A stretch of 17,223 nucleotides of DNA, from the NCBI GenBank assembly GCA_030840885.1, contig JAVEDQ010000509.1, positions 1 through 17,223 on the forward strand, in the 5' to 3' direction. The notes beneath the pieces were generated by a model. It worked only from the letters and a program-made list of their open reading frames with translations, had not been told where the DNA came from and did not search any database. Of this stretch, positions 1 to 6,676 are shown piece by piece. The stretch's first letter is position 1; each line of letters starts with the position of its first letter. Made by a program: the position numbers and the translations under genes. Source of the stretch: Frankiaceae bacterium (lineage in GTDB: Bacteria > Actinomycetota > Actinomycetes > Frankiales > Frankiaceae).

Positions 1-2
1 TC

Positions 3-581
3 GTAGTGGTCGTGCTGCTCCCCGGCGACCAGGCGGTTATCGGGCGGGAGTGGGGGCCGTGTTCGGCGCGACTGCAGCGCGTATACCTCGGCGTCGGCGA
101 CCTGCTCCCGAGGGCGGCCGACGACGAGCGGCTCGCGCTGCGTAACGGCGACGTCGACCTGCTCAGCGACGACGAACTCTTCCTGGAACTCGGCCTGGGC
201 CGCTCGCGTGTCCTCTCCCTCTACGGGCGCGAGGAGACCGCCACCCGCTGGATCGAGGGCGACCCCGGCCCGACCGCCAAGATCGCGAAGGCGGCTCCGG
301 CGCGGTGCGAGAGCTGCGGCTTCCACGTCCGGCTCGTCGGTGCGATGGGCCGGTTGTTCGGTGCCTGCTGCAACGAGTACGCCCCCGACGACGGCCAGAT
401 CGTGTCGCTCGACCACGGCTGCGGTGCCCACTCCGAGGCGCTCGTGCTCCCCTCGGCACATCCGCAGCCGATCGTGCTGGACGACGACCAGCTCGAATCG
501 GTCCCGGCTCAGGAGGCGGGCTCGGTCCCCGACACCGTCCGCGGCGGCGACGAGGGCGGCGAGCCCTACGGTCACTCCTGA
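3..581 (+). CDS. DUF3027 family protein, 3' part only
   Basis: The reading frame is open from the left edge to TGA at 579-581, so the true start lies outside the window; about 190 C-terminal residues are visible. The sequence resembles the C-terminal half of actinobacterial DUF3027 proteins, whose function is unknown. Its most conserved-looking part (about 306-431) is a Cys/His cluster: CESC, then a CC pair 17 residues later, then an H-x-C-x2-H group in DHGCGAH. That pattern would suit a bound metal ion, but this is inference. The last roughly 40 residues are acidic, Gly/Pro-rich and probably disordered. An inverted repeat follows the stop by four bases and may end transcription. I recall a DUF3027 gene near serC in mycobacteria (Rv0883c), which fits the wider synteny. 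The family call is fairly sure; no function is proposed. Confidence 0.75.
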   Translation, partial: VVVVLLPGDQAVIGREWGPCSARLQRVYLGVGDLLPRAADDERLALRNGDVDLLSDDELFLELGLGRSRVLSLYGREETATRWIEGDPGPTAKIAKAAPARCESCGFHVRLVGAMGRLFGACCNEYAPDDGQIVSLDHGCGAHSEALVLPSAHPQPIVLDDDQLESVPAQEAGSVPDTVRGGDEGGEPYGHS

Positions 582-585
582 CGTG

Positions 586-611
586 ACCGGCTCCTGACCT
601 GTCGAGCCGGT
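586..611. repeat. Inverted repeat between the DUF3027 and NYN genes
   Basis: ACCGGCTC (586-593) and GAGCCGGT (604-611) are perfect 8-base arms around a 10-base loop. The structure begins four bases after the DUF3027 stop, and its loop contains the best -35 candidate of the next gene. It lacks a T-run, so it could be an actinobacterial-style terminator, an operator, or both. Confidence 0.5.
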
Positions 612-624
612 GCGGCTCTAGAGT
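594..624 (+). promoter_or_regulatory. Putative leaderless promoter of the NYN-domain gene
   Basis: A -10 box TAGAGT (619-624, TAnnnT consensus) ends six bases before the GTG at 631. A weak -35 match CTGACC (594-599) lies 19 bases upstream of it. No Shine-Dalgarno sequence precedes the GTG. This is the usual geometry of actinobacterial leaderless transcripts, where the first base of GTG is also the transcription start. Confidence 0.5.
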
Positions 625-630
625 CCAGGC

Positions 631-1233
631 GTGGAGCCCACCCCTGGAACATCGGAGAACTCGGCCCGGCCGGATCACCCCGGCACGTACCTGCTCGTCG
701 ACGGCGAGAACATCGACGCCACCCTCGGGCTCTCCGTGCTCGGCCGTCGGCCTGGACCGGAGGAACGGCCCCGCTGGGACCGCGTGCGCGAGTTCGCCGC
801 CGGCGTGTGGGACCAGCCCGTACGCGGCCTGTTCTTCCTCAACGCCTCCAACGGCCAGCTGCCCATGCCGTTCGTGCAGGCACTGCTCGCCCTGGACTTC
901 AAGCCGATCCCGCTGGCCGGCGCCCCGGGCGAGAAGGCCGTCGACGTCGGCATCCAGCGCACGCTGGACGCGATCAAGGACCGGCAGGGTGACGTCCTGC
1001 TCGCGAGCCACGACGGCGACTTCCTGCCGCAGATCGAGGCGCTGCTCGACGGGGAGCGCAAGGTCGGTCTGCTGGGGTTCCGCGAGTTCGTGAACTCCCG
1101 GTTCAGCGAGCTGACCGCCTCGGGCCTCACGATGTACGACCTCGAGGACGACGTCCGCTGCTTCCGGACCGTCCTCCCCCGCGTGCGCATCATCCCGCTG
1201 GAGAGCTTCGACCCGACGCGCTACCTGCTCTGA
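631..1233 (+). CDS. NYN domain (PIN-like) protein, putative RNase
   Basis: A 200-residue protein with one NYN/DUF88 (LabA-like) domain over residues about 19-170. NYN domains share the PIN/FLAP nuclease fold, and many are metal-dependent RNases. The expected acidic residues are present: D24 and N27 in LLVDGENID, K102 and D105 in EKAVDVGI, and D128 and D130 in SHDGDF. The active site therefore looks complete. There is no signal peptide or membrane segment, so it should act in the cytoplasm. The GTG at 631 is chosen because it follows a TAGAGT box by six bases and the downstream sequence begins the domain promptly. The first 18 residues are polar and probably disordered. The gene converges on the DUF2530 gene with a two-base gap. 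Its RNA target cannot be read from the sequence. Confidence 0.82.
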   Translation: MEPTPGTSENSARPDHPGTYLLVDGENIDATLGLSVLGRRPGPEERPRWDRVREFAAGVWDQPVRGLFFLNASNGQLPMPFVQALLALDFKPIPLAGAPGEKAVDVGIQRTLDAIKDRQGDVLLASHDGDFLPQIEALLDGERKVGLLGFREFVNSRFSELTASGLTMYDLEDDVRCFRTVLPRVRIIPLESFDPTRYLL

Positions 1234-1235
1234 GC

Positions 1236-1502
1236 TCAGTCGCCGGAACCGGGGTTCGCCCCGGCCCGACGCATCGCCGCTGCCCGGCGGGTGCAGTAGA
1301 GCAGACCCAGCAGCCCCAGGCCGACGGCCACGGCGCAGGTGGGAATCCACCAGAGGCGTCCCGCGTCCTCGAGCCGACCCCAGAACGGCAGCAGCACGAC
1401 CAGCGCCACCGACCAGAGGATCGTGCCGACGACGACGGTGCGGACCCCATCGTTCGGCAGCGGCTCAGGAGGGGTCCGGCGGATCCCTGGAGTGCGCGAC
1501 AT
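1236..1502 (-). CDS. DUF2530 family small membrane protein
   Basis: An 88-residue protein with two predicted membrane helices, residues about 21-40 and 51-70, joined by a short loop (WGRLEDAGRLWW) and followed by a basic tail (TRRAAAMRR). This architecture and the segment PLPNDGVRTVVVGTILW match the actinobacterial DUF2530 family, which has no known function. By the positive-inside rule both ends should face the cytoplasm. The ATG at 1502 is preferred because the family begins shortly before the PLP-x-DGVR motif; the frame stays open upstream to 1595 with non-family sequence. A GTG at 1517 is a possible alternative start. Neither start has a well-spaced ribosome-binding site. The gene is divergent from the purine permease and convergent with the NYN gene. 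It may correspond to M. tuberculosis Rv0882, from memory. Confidence 0.7.
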   Translation of the reverse strand: MSRTPGIRRTPPEPLPNDGVRTVVVGTILWSVALVVLLPFWGRLEDAGRLWWIPTCAVAVGLGLLGLLYCTRRAAAMRRAGANPGSGD

Positions 1503-1682
1503 CTCGTTACGGGACACCTTCCGCCAGGACGACCCGGCACAGCTCGTGGTGGACTGGACGCTAGCACTGCCCCTGCTCAGCATCTGCTGCCCCACCTGCT
1601 GCTCCGACGCCGGTTCAGCGCCGCGCCGCGTCTCCGCCAGCTGACCTCTCCGCCACCCCCATCAGTTCCTGGAGCCTTGCGC

Positions 1683-3197
1683 ATGTCCGCCGTCCGCGCG
1701 ACGAACAGCCCCGAGACGTACCCCGCCGAAACCCCCGGCACGACGCCCGGGACGACGAAGCAGATCCCGACCGGTAACTCCTTCGGCGCCCGTTTCGACC
1801 GGTACTTCTCCATCACCGAACGCGGGTCCACGGGCCGGCGTGAGCTCCGCGGCGGCATCGCCACCTTCTTCACGATGGCCTACATCGTCGTGCTCAACCC
1901 GCTGATCCTCTCGAGCTCGGCCGACAGCACCGGCGCCAAGCTCTCCGGCCCGGCGATCGCCACCGTGACCGCCCTGGTCGCCGCGGTGATGACGGTGCTC
2001 ATGGGCGTCTACGGCCGCTACCCGTTCGCGCTCGCCGCCGGCCTCGGCATCAACGGCGTCGTGGCGTTCCAGCTCGCGCCCCAGATGACCTGGGCCGGGG
2101 CGATGGGCATCGTCGTGCTCGAGGGCCTGGCCATCACCCTGCTGGTGCTCACCGGGCTGCGCGAGCTCATCCTCGACGCCATCCCGCTGGCGCTCAAGCA
2201 GTCGATCAGCGTCGGGATCGGCCTGTTCATCGCCTTCATCGGATTCGTCGACTCCGGCTTCGTGCGACGCAGCGAGAGCGGGACGCCGGTCGGCCTCGGC
2301 ATCGGGAACCGGCTCATGGGGTGGCCGACGATCGTGTTCGCGCTCGGCCTCCTGCTCGGTGTCGTGCTCGTCGCCCGCCGGGTGCCCGGGGCGATCCTGC
2401 TGACGCTGATCGGCGGGACCGCCTTCGCCATCGTGCTGCAGCTGTTCGTCGACGTCCCCGCGGCGGCCGGCGCGGCCAACTCCACAGGCTGGGCTCTCAA
2501 CGTCCCCGCCGTCCCCGACAAGATCATCGGAAGCCCGGACTTCTCGCTGCTCGGCAACTTCTCGCTCCGCGACGCGTTCAGCATCGGCGTCATCTCGGCG
2601 CTGCTGGCCGTCTTCACGCTGATGCTGGCCGACTTCTTCGACACCATGGGCACCGTGGTCGGCGTCGGCGCCGAAGGCGGGCTGCTGGACTCCGACGGGC
2701 GGCTGCCGGGCGTCAACCGGGTGCTGCTCGTCGACTCGCTGGCCGCCGTGGCCGGCGGAGCGGCGTCGTCGTCCTCGAACACGACCTACATCGAGTCGGC
2801 GTCCGGCGTCGGCGAGGGTGCGCGGACGGGTGTGGCGTCGCTGGTGACCGGGGCGCTGTTCCTACTCGCCATTCCATTTACGCCGCTCGTCACGGTGGTG
2901 CCCTACGAGGCCGCCTCGCCGGTGCTGGTGATCGTCGGCTTCCTGCTGATGACGCAGGTGCGCGACATCCCGTGGAACGACTACGACCTCGCGATCCCCG
3001 CCTTTCTCACCATCGTGCTCATGCCGTTCACCTACTCGATCACCAACGGCATCGGCGCCGGGTTCATCGCCTTCGTCGCCATCAAGGCGGCCAAGGGCAA
3101 GTGGCGCGAGCCGGGCATCCTGCTCTGGGTCGTCTCGTTGCTGTTCGTCATCTACTTCGCCATCGACCCGGTGGAGCAGGCGCTCGGCGTCAAGTAG
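1683..3197 (+). CDS. NCS2 family (AzgA/PbuG-type) purine permease
   Basis: A 504-residue polytopic membrane protein of the AzgA branch of nucleobase-cation symporter 2. Relatives import hypoxanthine, guanine or adenine with protons. Signature segments are visible: GGIATFFTMAYIVVLNP (58-73) as the first helix, ADFFDTMGTVVGVG (316-329), and SNTTYIESASGVGEGARTG (365-383), the substrate-binding region of this family. Roughly 12-14 hydrophobic segments follow each other. The first 40 residues are a Thr/Pro-rich cytoplasmic extension. The ATG at 1683 is chosen because GGAG at 1671-1674 sits eight bases upstream; an in-frame TTG at 1677 lies too close to that site. Exact substrate cannot be told from sequence. 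Residues 397-400 use an unusual AT-rich codon patch. The next gene, marR, has its own promoter, so no operon is implied. Confidence 0.9.
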   Translation: MSAVRATNSPETYPAETPGTTPGTTKQIPTGNSFGARFDRYFSITERGSTGRRELRGGIATFFTMAYIVVLNPLILSSSADSTGAKLSGPAIATVTALVAAVMTVLMGVYGRYPFALAAGLGINGVVAFQLAPQMTWAGAMGIVVLEGLAITLLVLTGLRELILDAIPLALKQSISVGIGLFIAFIGFVDSGFVRRSESGTPVGLGIGNRLMGWPTIVFALGLLLGVVLVARRVPGAILLTLIGGTAFAIVLQLFVDVPAAAGAANSTGWALNVPAVPDKIIGSPDFSLLGNFSLRDAFSIGVISALLAVFTLMLADFFDTMGTVVGVGAEGGLLDSDGRLPGVNRVLLVDSLAAVAGGAASSSSNTTYIESASGVGEGARTGVASLVTGALFLLAIPFTPLVTVVPYEAASPVLVIVGFLLMTQVRDIPWNDYDLAIPAFLTIVLMPFTYSITNGIGAGFIAFVAIKAAKGKWREPGILLWVVSLLFVIYFAIDPVEQALGVK

Positions 3198-3237
3198 GCG
3201 ACACTCCGAAGATCACCAGCCGACGGCGGCGCCGGCG

Positions 3238-3266
3238 TTGAAGTTAGCTTTGCTAAGCATTACCGT
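3238..3266 (+). promoter_or_regulatory. Promoter of the marR-MFS operon
   Basis: TTGAAG (3238-3243) and TACCGT (3261-3266) are separated by exactly 17 bases. TACCGT ends six bases before the GTG at 3273, and no Shine-Dalgarno sequence is present, so the transcript is probably leaderless. This is the best promoter match in the window. Confidence 0.68.
3244..3256. promoter_or_regulatory. Putative MarR operator
   Basis: TTAGC-TTT-GCTAA has perfect 5-base arms and lies wholly within the 17-base spacer between the -35 and -10 boxes of marR. It is one of the few AT-rich stretches in the window. A dimeric MarR protein bound here would block RNA polymerase, so autorepression of the marR-MFS operon is the natural inference. 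Confidence 0.65.
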
Positions 3267-3272
3267 GGGGCG

Positions 3273-3704
3273 GTGACCAGCCCACCGCAGACCGAGCTCA
3301 GCTCCGCGCTGCGCATCTCGGTGATGCGGCTGTCACGGCGGATGCGGCAGGAACGGTCGGGCGAGGCGGGGCTCACGGCGACGCAGCTCGCCGTCATGGC
3401 GACGCTGCGGCGCCACGGTGCGCTCACCGCAGGCGAGCTCGCCGCGTACGAGAAGGTCTCCCCGCCCTCGATGACGCGGGTCCTGACGACGCTCGCCGAC
3501 GCGGGCATGGTGTCGCGACGCAGCTCGCCCACCGACGGCCGTCAGGTGCTGGTCGATCTCAGCGAGACGGGGGCGCAGCTGCTCGCCGCCGACCGTCGCC
3601 GGCGGGACGAGTGGCTCGGCGCACGGCTCGATGAGCTGACCGCCGACGAGCAGGAGCAGCTGCGGGCCGTCGTCGGCCTGCTGGACCGGCTGGCCAGTCA
3701 GTGA
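3273..3704 (+). CDS. MarR family transcriptional regulator
   Basis: A 143-residue winged-helix protein of usual MarR length. The core is clear: LTATQLAVMATLRRHG (34-49), helix-turn-helix LTAGELAAYEKVSPPSMTRV (51-70) with the recognition helix at about 64-77, and the wing SSPTDGRQVLVDLS (84-97) with the family's DGR turn. N- and C-terminal helices (about 8-28 and 100-141) should form the dimer interface. GTG at 3273 is chosen because it lies six bases after the -10 box and no RBS is available. Its stop overlaps the start of the MFS gene (GTGA at 3701-3704), so the two are translationally coupled. By analogy with other MarR-transporter pairs it probably represses both genes until a small toxic ligand is bound. 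The ligand is unknown. Confidence 0.9.
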   Translation: MTSPPQTELSSALRISVMRLSRRMRQERSGEAGLTATQLAVMATLRRHGALTAGELAAYEKVSPPSMTRVLTTLADAGMVSRRSSPTDGRQVLVDLSETGAQLLAADRRRRDEWLGARLDELTADEQEQLRAVVGLLDRLASQ

Positions 3705-5170
3705 GCACCGGCACCACCAGCACCGGTTCCAGCAGCACCGCTCCCAGCAGCACCGGTTCCTTCCGGTCGCTCCGCGTCCGCAACTACCGCTTGTTCGCGG
3801 GCGGACAGCTCGTCTCGCTGACCGGCACGTGGATGCAGATGACGGCACAGGACTGGCTCGTCCTGCAGCTCGGCGGTGGCGGGCTCGGCCTCGGCGGCGT
3901 GCTCGCCCTGCAGTTCCTGCCCACGCTGCTGTTCGGGCTCTACGGCGGTGTCGTCGCCGACCGGGTGGACAAGCGCAAGCTGCTCCTCGTCACCCAGACC
4001 TGCTCCGGTGTCCTCGCCGGTGCGATGGCTGTGCTGGTGCTCACCGGCGCCGTCACGCTGCCGCTCGTCTTCGTGTTCGCCGGCCTGCTCGGCACGTCGA
4101 ACGCCTTCGACGTCCCGGCGCGCCAGGCCTTCGTCTCCGAGATGGTCGGTGACGACCTGCTGCCCAACGCGGTCGCGCTGAACAGCGTCACGTTCAACGC
4201 CGCCCGCATCGTGGGGCCGGCGGTCGCCGGCGTGCTGATCGGGGTGATCGACACCGGACCGGTCTTCGCGATCAACGCGGTGTCCTACGTCGCGGTGGTG
4301 ACGGGGCTGCTGTGGATGCGCACCGCCGACCTGCACCCCGCGCGGCGCAGCGCTCGTGAGCCCGGGCAGTTCCGGGAAGGTCTGCGCTACATCACGTCCC
4401 GCCGCGAGCTGCTGCTCCCGATCGTGCTCGTCGGCATCGTGGGGACGTTCGGGCTGAACTTTCCCGTCACGCTCGCCCTGATGGCGAACAAGACCTTCGC
4501 CGGAACCGCCGCGACCTACGGCGCCTTCACCTCGACGCTCGCGGTCGGTTCCCTGTTCGGGGCGGTGCTCGCCACCCGCCGCAAGCAGGTCTCGTTCCGA
4601 CTGCTGCTCGCGGCGGCCATCATGTTCGGGGTCGCCGAAGCCGTCGCCGGGCTGATGCCGAGCAAGGTGCTGTTCATGCTCCTGCTGCTGCCGACCGGTG
4701 CCGCCGTCCTGACCTTCACCACCGCGGCCAACGCGACCGTGCAGCTCGCGGCGGGCGAGCAGATGCGGGGCCGGGTCATGTCGTTCTACGTCCTGGTCTT
4801 CCTCGGCACGACCCCGGTCGGCGCGCCGCTGATCGGGCTGCTCTCCGAACGCTTCGGGCCCCGATCGGGCCTGGTCGTCGGCGGGGCACTGTGCGCCCTC
4901 TCCGCGGGTCTGGTGGCACTTCTGCTGCGCCGACGGCGTCAGGTCTCGAGCCAGCCACCGGTGTCGAACGACGACGCCGCGAGGTCCAGCACGCGGGCGG
5001 CCGCGAGCAGGTCACCGGTGGTGGCCGCCCTGCCGACGAGCGAACCGTCGCCCGCGCCGGACCCCGTCGCACCGTTCGCGCCCTCGACGAGTCCGTTCAG
5101 CGCGACCGCCAGCGGTGACGGACCGAGGTCGTCCGGGATCGAGGACGACGCGACGCCGCGCGCGTCCTGA
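3701..5170 (+). CDS. MFS transporter (MFS_3 / EntS-like), probable drug exporter
   Basis: A 489-residue major facilitator protein. The MFS_3-type start FRSLRVRNYRLFAGGQLVS (residues about 21-39) is followed by the loop GGVVADRVDKRKLL (86-99), the A-motif region between helices 2 and 3, and about 12 hydrophobic helices up to residue 413. GTG at 3701 overlaps the marR stop, showing coupling; the exporter is probably induced when MarR is released. The first 20 residues are Ser/Thr/Gly-rich and encoded by a 15-base tandem repeat. Residues 414-489 form a Ser/Ala/Pro-rich tail with no membrane segment. That tail (4939-5170) lies antisense to the 3' end of the neighbouring oxidoreductase gene, so it may be a run-through after loss of an original stop near 4938. 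Substrate is unknown. Confidence 0.85.
   Translation: MSTGTTSTGSSSTAPSSTGSFRSLRVRNYRLFAGGQLVSLTGTWMQMTAQDWLVLQLGGGGLGLGGVLALQFLPTLLFGLYGGVVADRVDKRKLLLVTQTCSGVLAGAMAVLVLTGAVTLPLVFVFAGLLGTSNAFDVPARQAFVSEMVGDDLLPNAVALNSVTFNAARIVGPAVAGVLIGVIDTGPVFAINAVSYVAVVTGLLWMRTADLHPARRSAREPGQFREGLRYITSRRELLLPIVLVGIVGTFGLNFPVTLALMANKTFAGTAATYGAFTSTLAVGSLFGAVLATRRKQVSFRLLLAAAIMFGVAEAVAGLMPSKVLFMLLLLPTGAAVLTFTTAANATVQLAAGEQMRGRVMSFYVLVFLGTTPVGAPLIGLLSERFGPRSGLVVGGALCALSAGLVALLLRRRRQVSSQPPVSNDDAARSSTRAAASRSPVVAALPTSEPSPAPDPVAPFAPSTSPFSATASGDGPRSSGIEDDATPRAS
3721..3760 (+). repeat. 15-base tandem repeat in the MFS N-terminus
   Basis: CACCGGTTCCAGCAG (3721-3735), CACCGCTCCCAGCAG (3736-3750) and a partial copy CACCGGTTCC (3751-3760). 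It encodes a Ser/Thr-rich cytoplasmic leader. Because the unit is a multiple of three, copy number can vary without breaking the frame. Confidence 0.7.
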
Positions 5171-6003
5171 CGGCGCACGAACTCCGGGCCGAACATCAAC
5201 CGTCCGTCGGTACCCACCATCGTCACCGCAGCCCCGCTCGCGTCAGCCACCGGCCGTTCCGCCGCCAGCACCGTCGCGCCGCTGTCCGTGAGCAGCGCGA
5301 GCGTCACCGGTTCACCGGGACGAAGATCGGCGGCGGGCATCGAGCCGGGCGCCGCGCACACCGCGAGCACGTCGCCGCACAGCTGGCGCACCAGGTCGGC
5401 GAGTTCCCCCCGCTGCGCGCGACCGATCGGCCAGCCGACGACGGTCACCTGCCGGAGCGCCCCGAGGGTGCCGACCAGACCGGCCACCGCCGGCAGGCTC
5501 GGCCAGGCCCGCACGGCCAGCGCCGCGGTGACGACCACGTCGAAGTTCTGCGCCCCCTCGAGCAACTCGTGGAGCACCGGTGCGTCGACCGGCCCGGGGC
5601 GGTTGAGCAGGACGTTCAGCCCGGCGTGCACGCCTGCCCGGGCGAGCGCCCCGCCGATGGGCAGGTCGAGGTCGACGCAGAGCACCTCGACCTCGTCGGC
5701 GAGCAGGCTCGCCAGGTCGGGGTAGGCCTTCGGAGCACCGGCCGCCGCCGCCCAGGCCAACGACTCCAGCGGCTCGGGGGCGAGCAGGCCGACCAGTTCG
5801 GCTCCGGCCGCAACGAGGGCCGGCCCAGTGTCCGCGCTCCGCCCGTCGGTGGCCAGCGCGACCCGCTGTCGCCCGGCCGAGCGCCCCAGGGCACTGCGGG
5901 CGGTCCGGCGTCCGTCGCGCCAGCGGTCCGCCTCGGCTCGGTCGCCGCGGGAGGCCAGCTCGGGAACGTCCACGTCCTGAGGTTGCCCCGATCCGGCGTG
6001 CAC
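4939..6003 (-). CDS. Gfo/Idh/MocA-like oxidoreductase, active-site motifs degenerate
   Basis: A 354-residue protein whose residues about 47-160 follow the Rossmann half of the Gfo/Idh/MocA family: AGAELVGLLAPEP (66-78), AYPDLASLLADEVEVLCV (93-110) and ALARAGVHAGLNVLLNRPGP (119-138). Two hallmarks are altered. The dinucleotide-binding GxGxxG turn reads ATDGRSADTG (51-60), and the EKP motif, whose Lys is catalytic in active members, reads NRP (134-136). The first 45 residues are polar and helical-looking. GTG at 6003 is chosen because GGAGGG (6008-6013, minus strand) sits four bases upstream. The gene is divergent from thpR and overlaps the MFS gene by 232 bases antisense. It may have lost catalysis and kept a binding or structural role; the fold assignment is moderately sure and the function unknown. 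Confidence 0.65.
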   Translation of the reverse strand: MHAGSGQPQDVDVPELASRGDRAEADRWRDGRRTARSALGRSAGRQRVALATDGRSADTGPALVAAGAELVGLLAPEPLESLAWAAAAGAPKAYPDLASLLADEVEVLCVDLDLPIGGALARAGVHAGLNVLLNRPGPVDAPVLHELLEGAQNFDVVVTAALAVRAWPSLPAVAGLVGTLGALRQVTVVGWPIGRAQRGELADLVRQLCGDVLAVCAAPGSMPAADLRPGEPVTLALLTDSGATVLAAERPVADASGAAVTMVGTDGRLMFGPEFVRRQDARGVASSSIPDDLGPSPLAVALNGLVEGANGATGSGAGDGSLVGRAATTGDLLAAARVLDLAASSFDTGGWLET

Positions 6004-6021
6004 AGCGCCCTCCGGTCCACC

Positions 6022-6045
6022 AATTGGGCCACGAATTGGGTCACG
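6022..6045 (+). repeat. 12-base tandem duplication in the divergent intergenic region
   Basis: AATTGGGCCACG (6022-6033) is followed directly by AATTGGGTCACG (6034-6045), differing at one base. It lies between two divergent starts (6003 and 6054) and is AT-richer than its surroundings. It may be a tandem binding site, or simply a replication slip. Confidence 0.6.
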
Positions 6046-6053
6046 ATCAGCAG

Positions 6054-6575
6054 ATGCGGCCGCACCTGTTCGTCGCCGTCGTCCCGCCGCCGGCGATCCG
6101 AGAGCAGCTCGACGAGGCGATGCGCCCGCTGCGGGCGGAGTACCCCGACCTGGCGTGGGAGGCGCCCTCCCGCTGGCACGTGACCCTGTGCTTTCTCGGT
6201 CCGGTCGATCCGACGCCGGCTCTGCTGGACGAGGTGGCGGCCGTGGCGCACTCCACGGCCCCGCTGCCGGTGCAGCTGTCCGGCGGCGGTGCCTTTAGCG
6301 ACCACGTGCTGTGGGCCGGGGTCGACGCCGAACTCGCGCCCGTCGCCGGGGAGCTCGCGCGGGCAGCAGGCCGGGCGGACTTTCCGCTCGAGGAGCGGGA
6401 GTTCCACCCCCATCTGACGCTGGCACGACGTCGCCGTCGCGGCGTGCGCCTGCAGCCAGCGGCCGCCCGACTCAGCGCTCTCACGGCGGGGCCCTGGACC
6501 GCCGACGAGTTCGTCGGCCTGCGCAGCGGGCGGCCGGACTACGAGCGGGTCGCGAGCTGGCCGCTCACCGGCTGA
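6054..6575 (+). CDS. thpR: RNA 2',3'-cyclic phosphodiesterase (2'-5' RNA ligase family)
   Basis: A 173-residue protein of the usual size for ThpR/LigT (E. coli about 176). It carries both HxTx motifs that define the 2H phosphoesterase fold: HVTL at 42-45 (in RWHVTLCFLG) and HLTL at 120-123 (in FHPHLTLAR). The two His-Thr pairs face each other in the active site and hydrolyse 2',3'-cyclic phosphates at RNA ends; some members also join 2'-5' linked RNA in vitro. The start MRPHLFVAVVPP matches the family beginning, so ATG at 6054 is preferred over the in-frame TTG at 6024. No strong RBS is seen. It is a cytoplasmic, single-gene unit divergent from the oxidoreductase, with the next gene about 100 bases downstream. 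Confidence 0.9.
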   Translation: MRPHLFVAVVPPPAIREQLDEAMRPLRAEYPDLAWEAPSRWHVTLCFLGPVDPTPALLDEVAAVAHSTAPLPVQLSGGGAFSDHVLWAGVDAELAPVAGELARAAGRADFPLEEREFHPHLTLARRRRRGVRLQPAAARLSALTAGPWTADEFVGLRSGRPDYERVASWPLTG

Positions 6576-6676
6576 CGTCGGGTGCTGGCACCACCCCAAT
6601 CCCGGTAGCCCCTGCCGAGTCGGCTTGTGGGCAGTGTGCGACCGTGTCATCGTCACGGCACTCGTGAGGAGCTGAC

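Noticed and set aside
1503..1682. A promoter for the purine permease or the DUF2530 gene, or a purine riboswitch.
   Set aside because: No convincing -10/-35 pair and no conserved aptamer pattern could be recognised in this 180-base gap.
3198..3237. A GC-rich dyad (GGCGGCGCCGGCG) behind the permease as a terminator.
   Set aside because: The repeats are simple GGC/GCC tracts with no defined stem and loop or T-run; not distinct from background.
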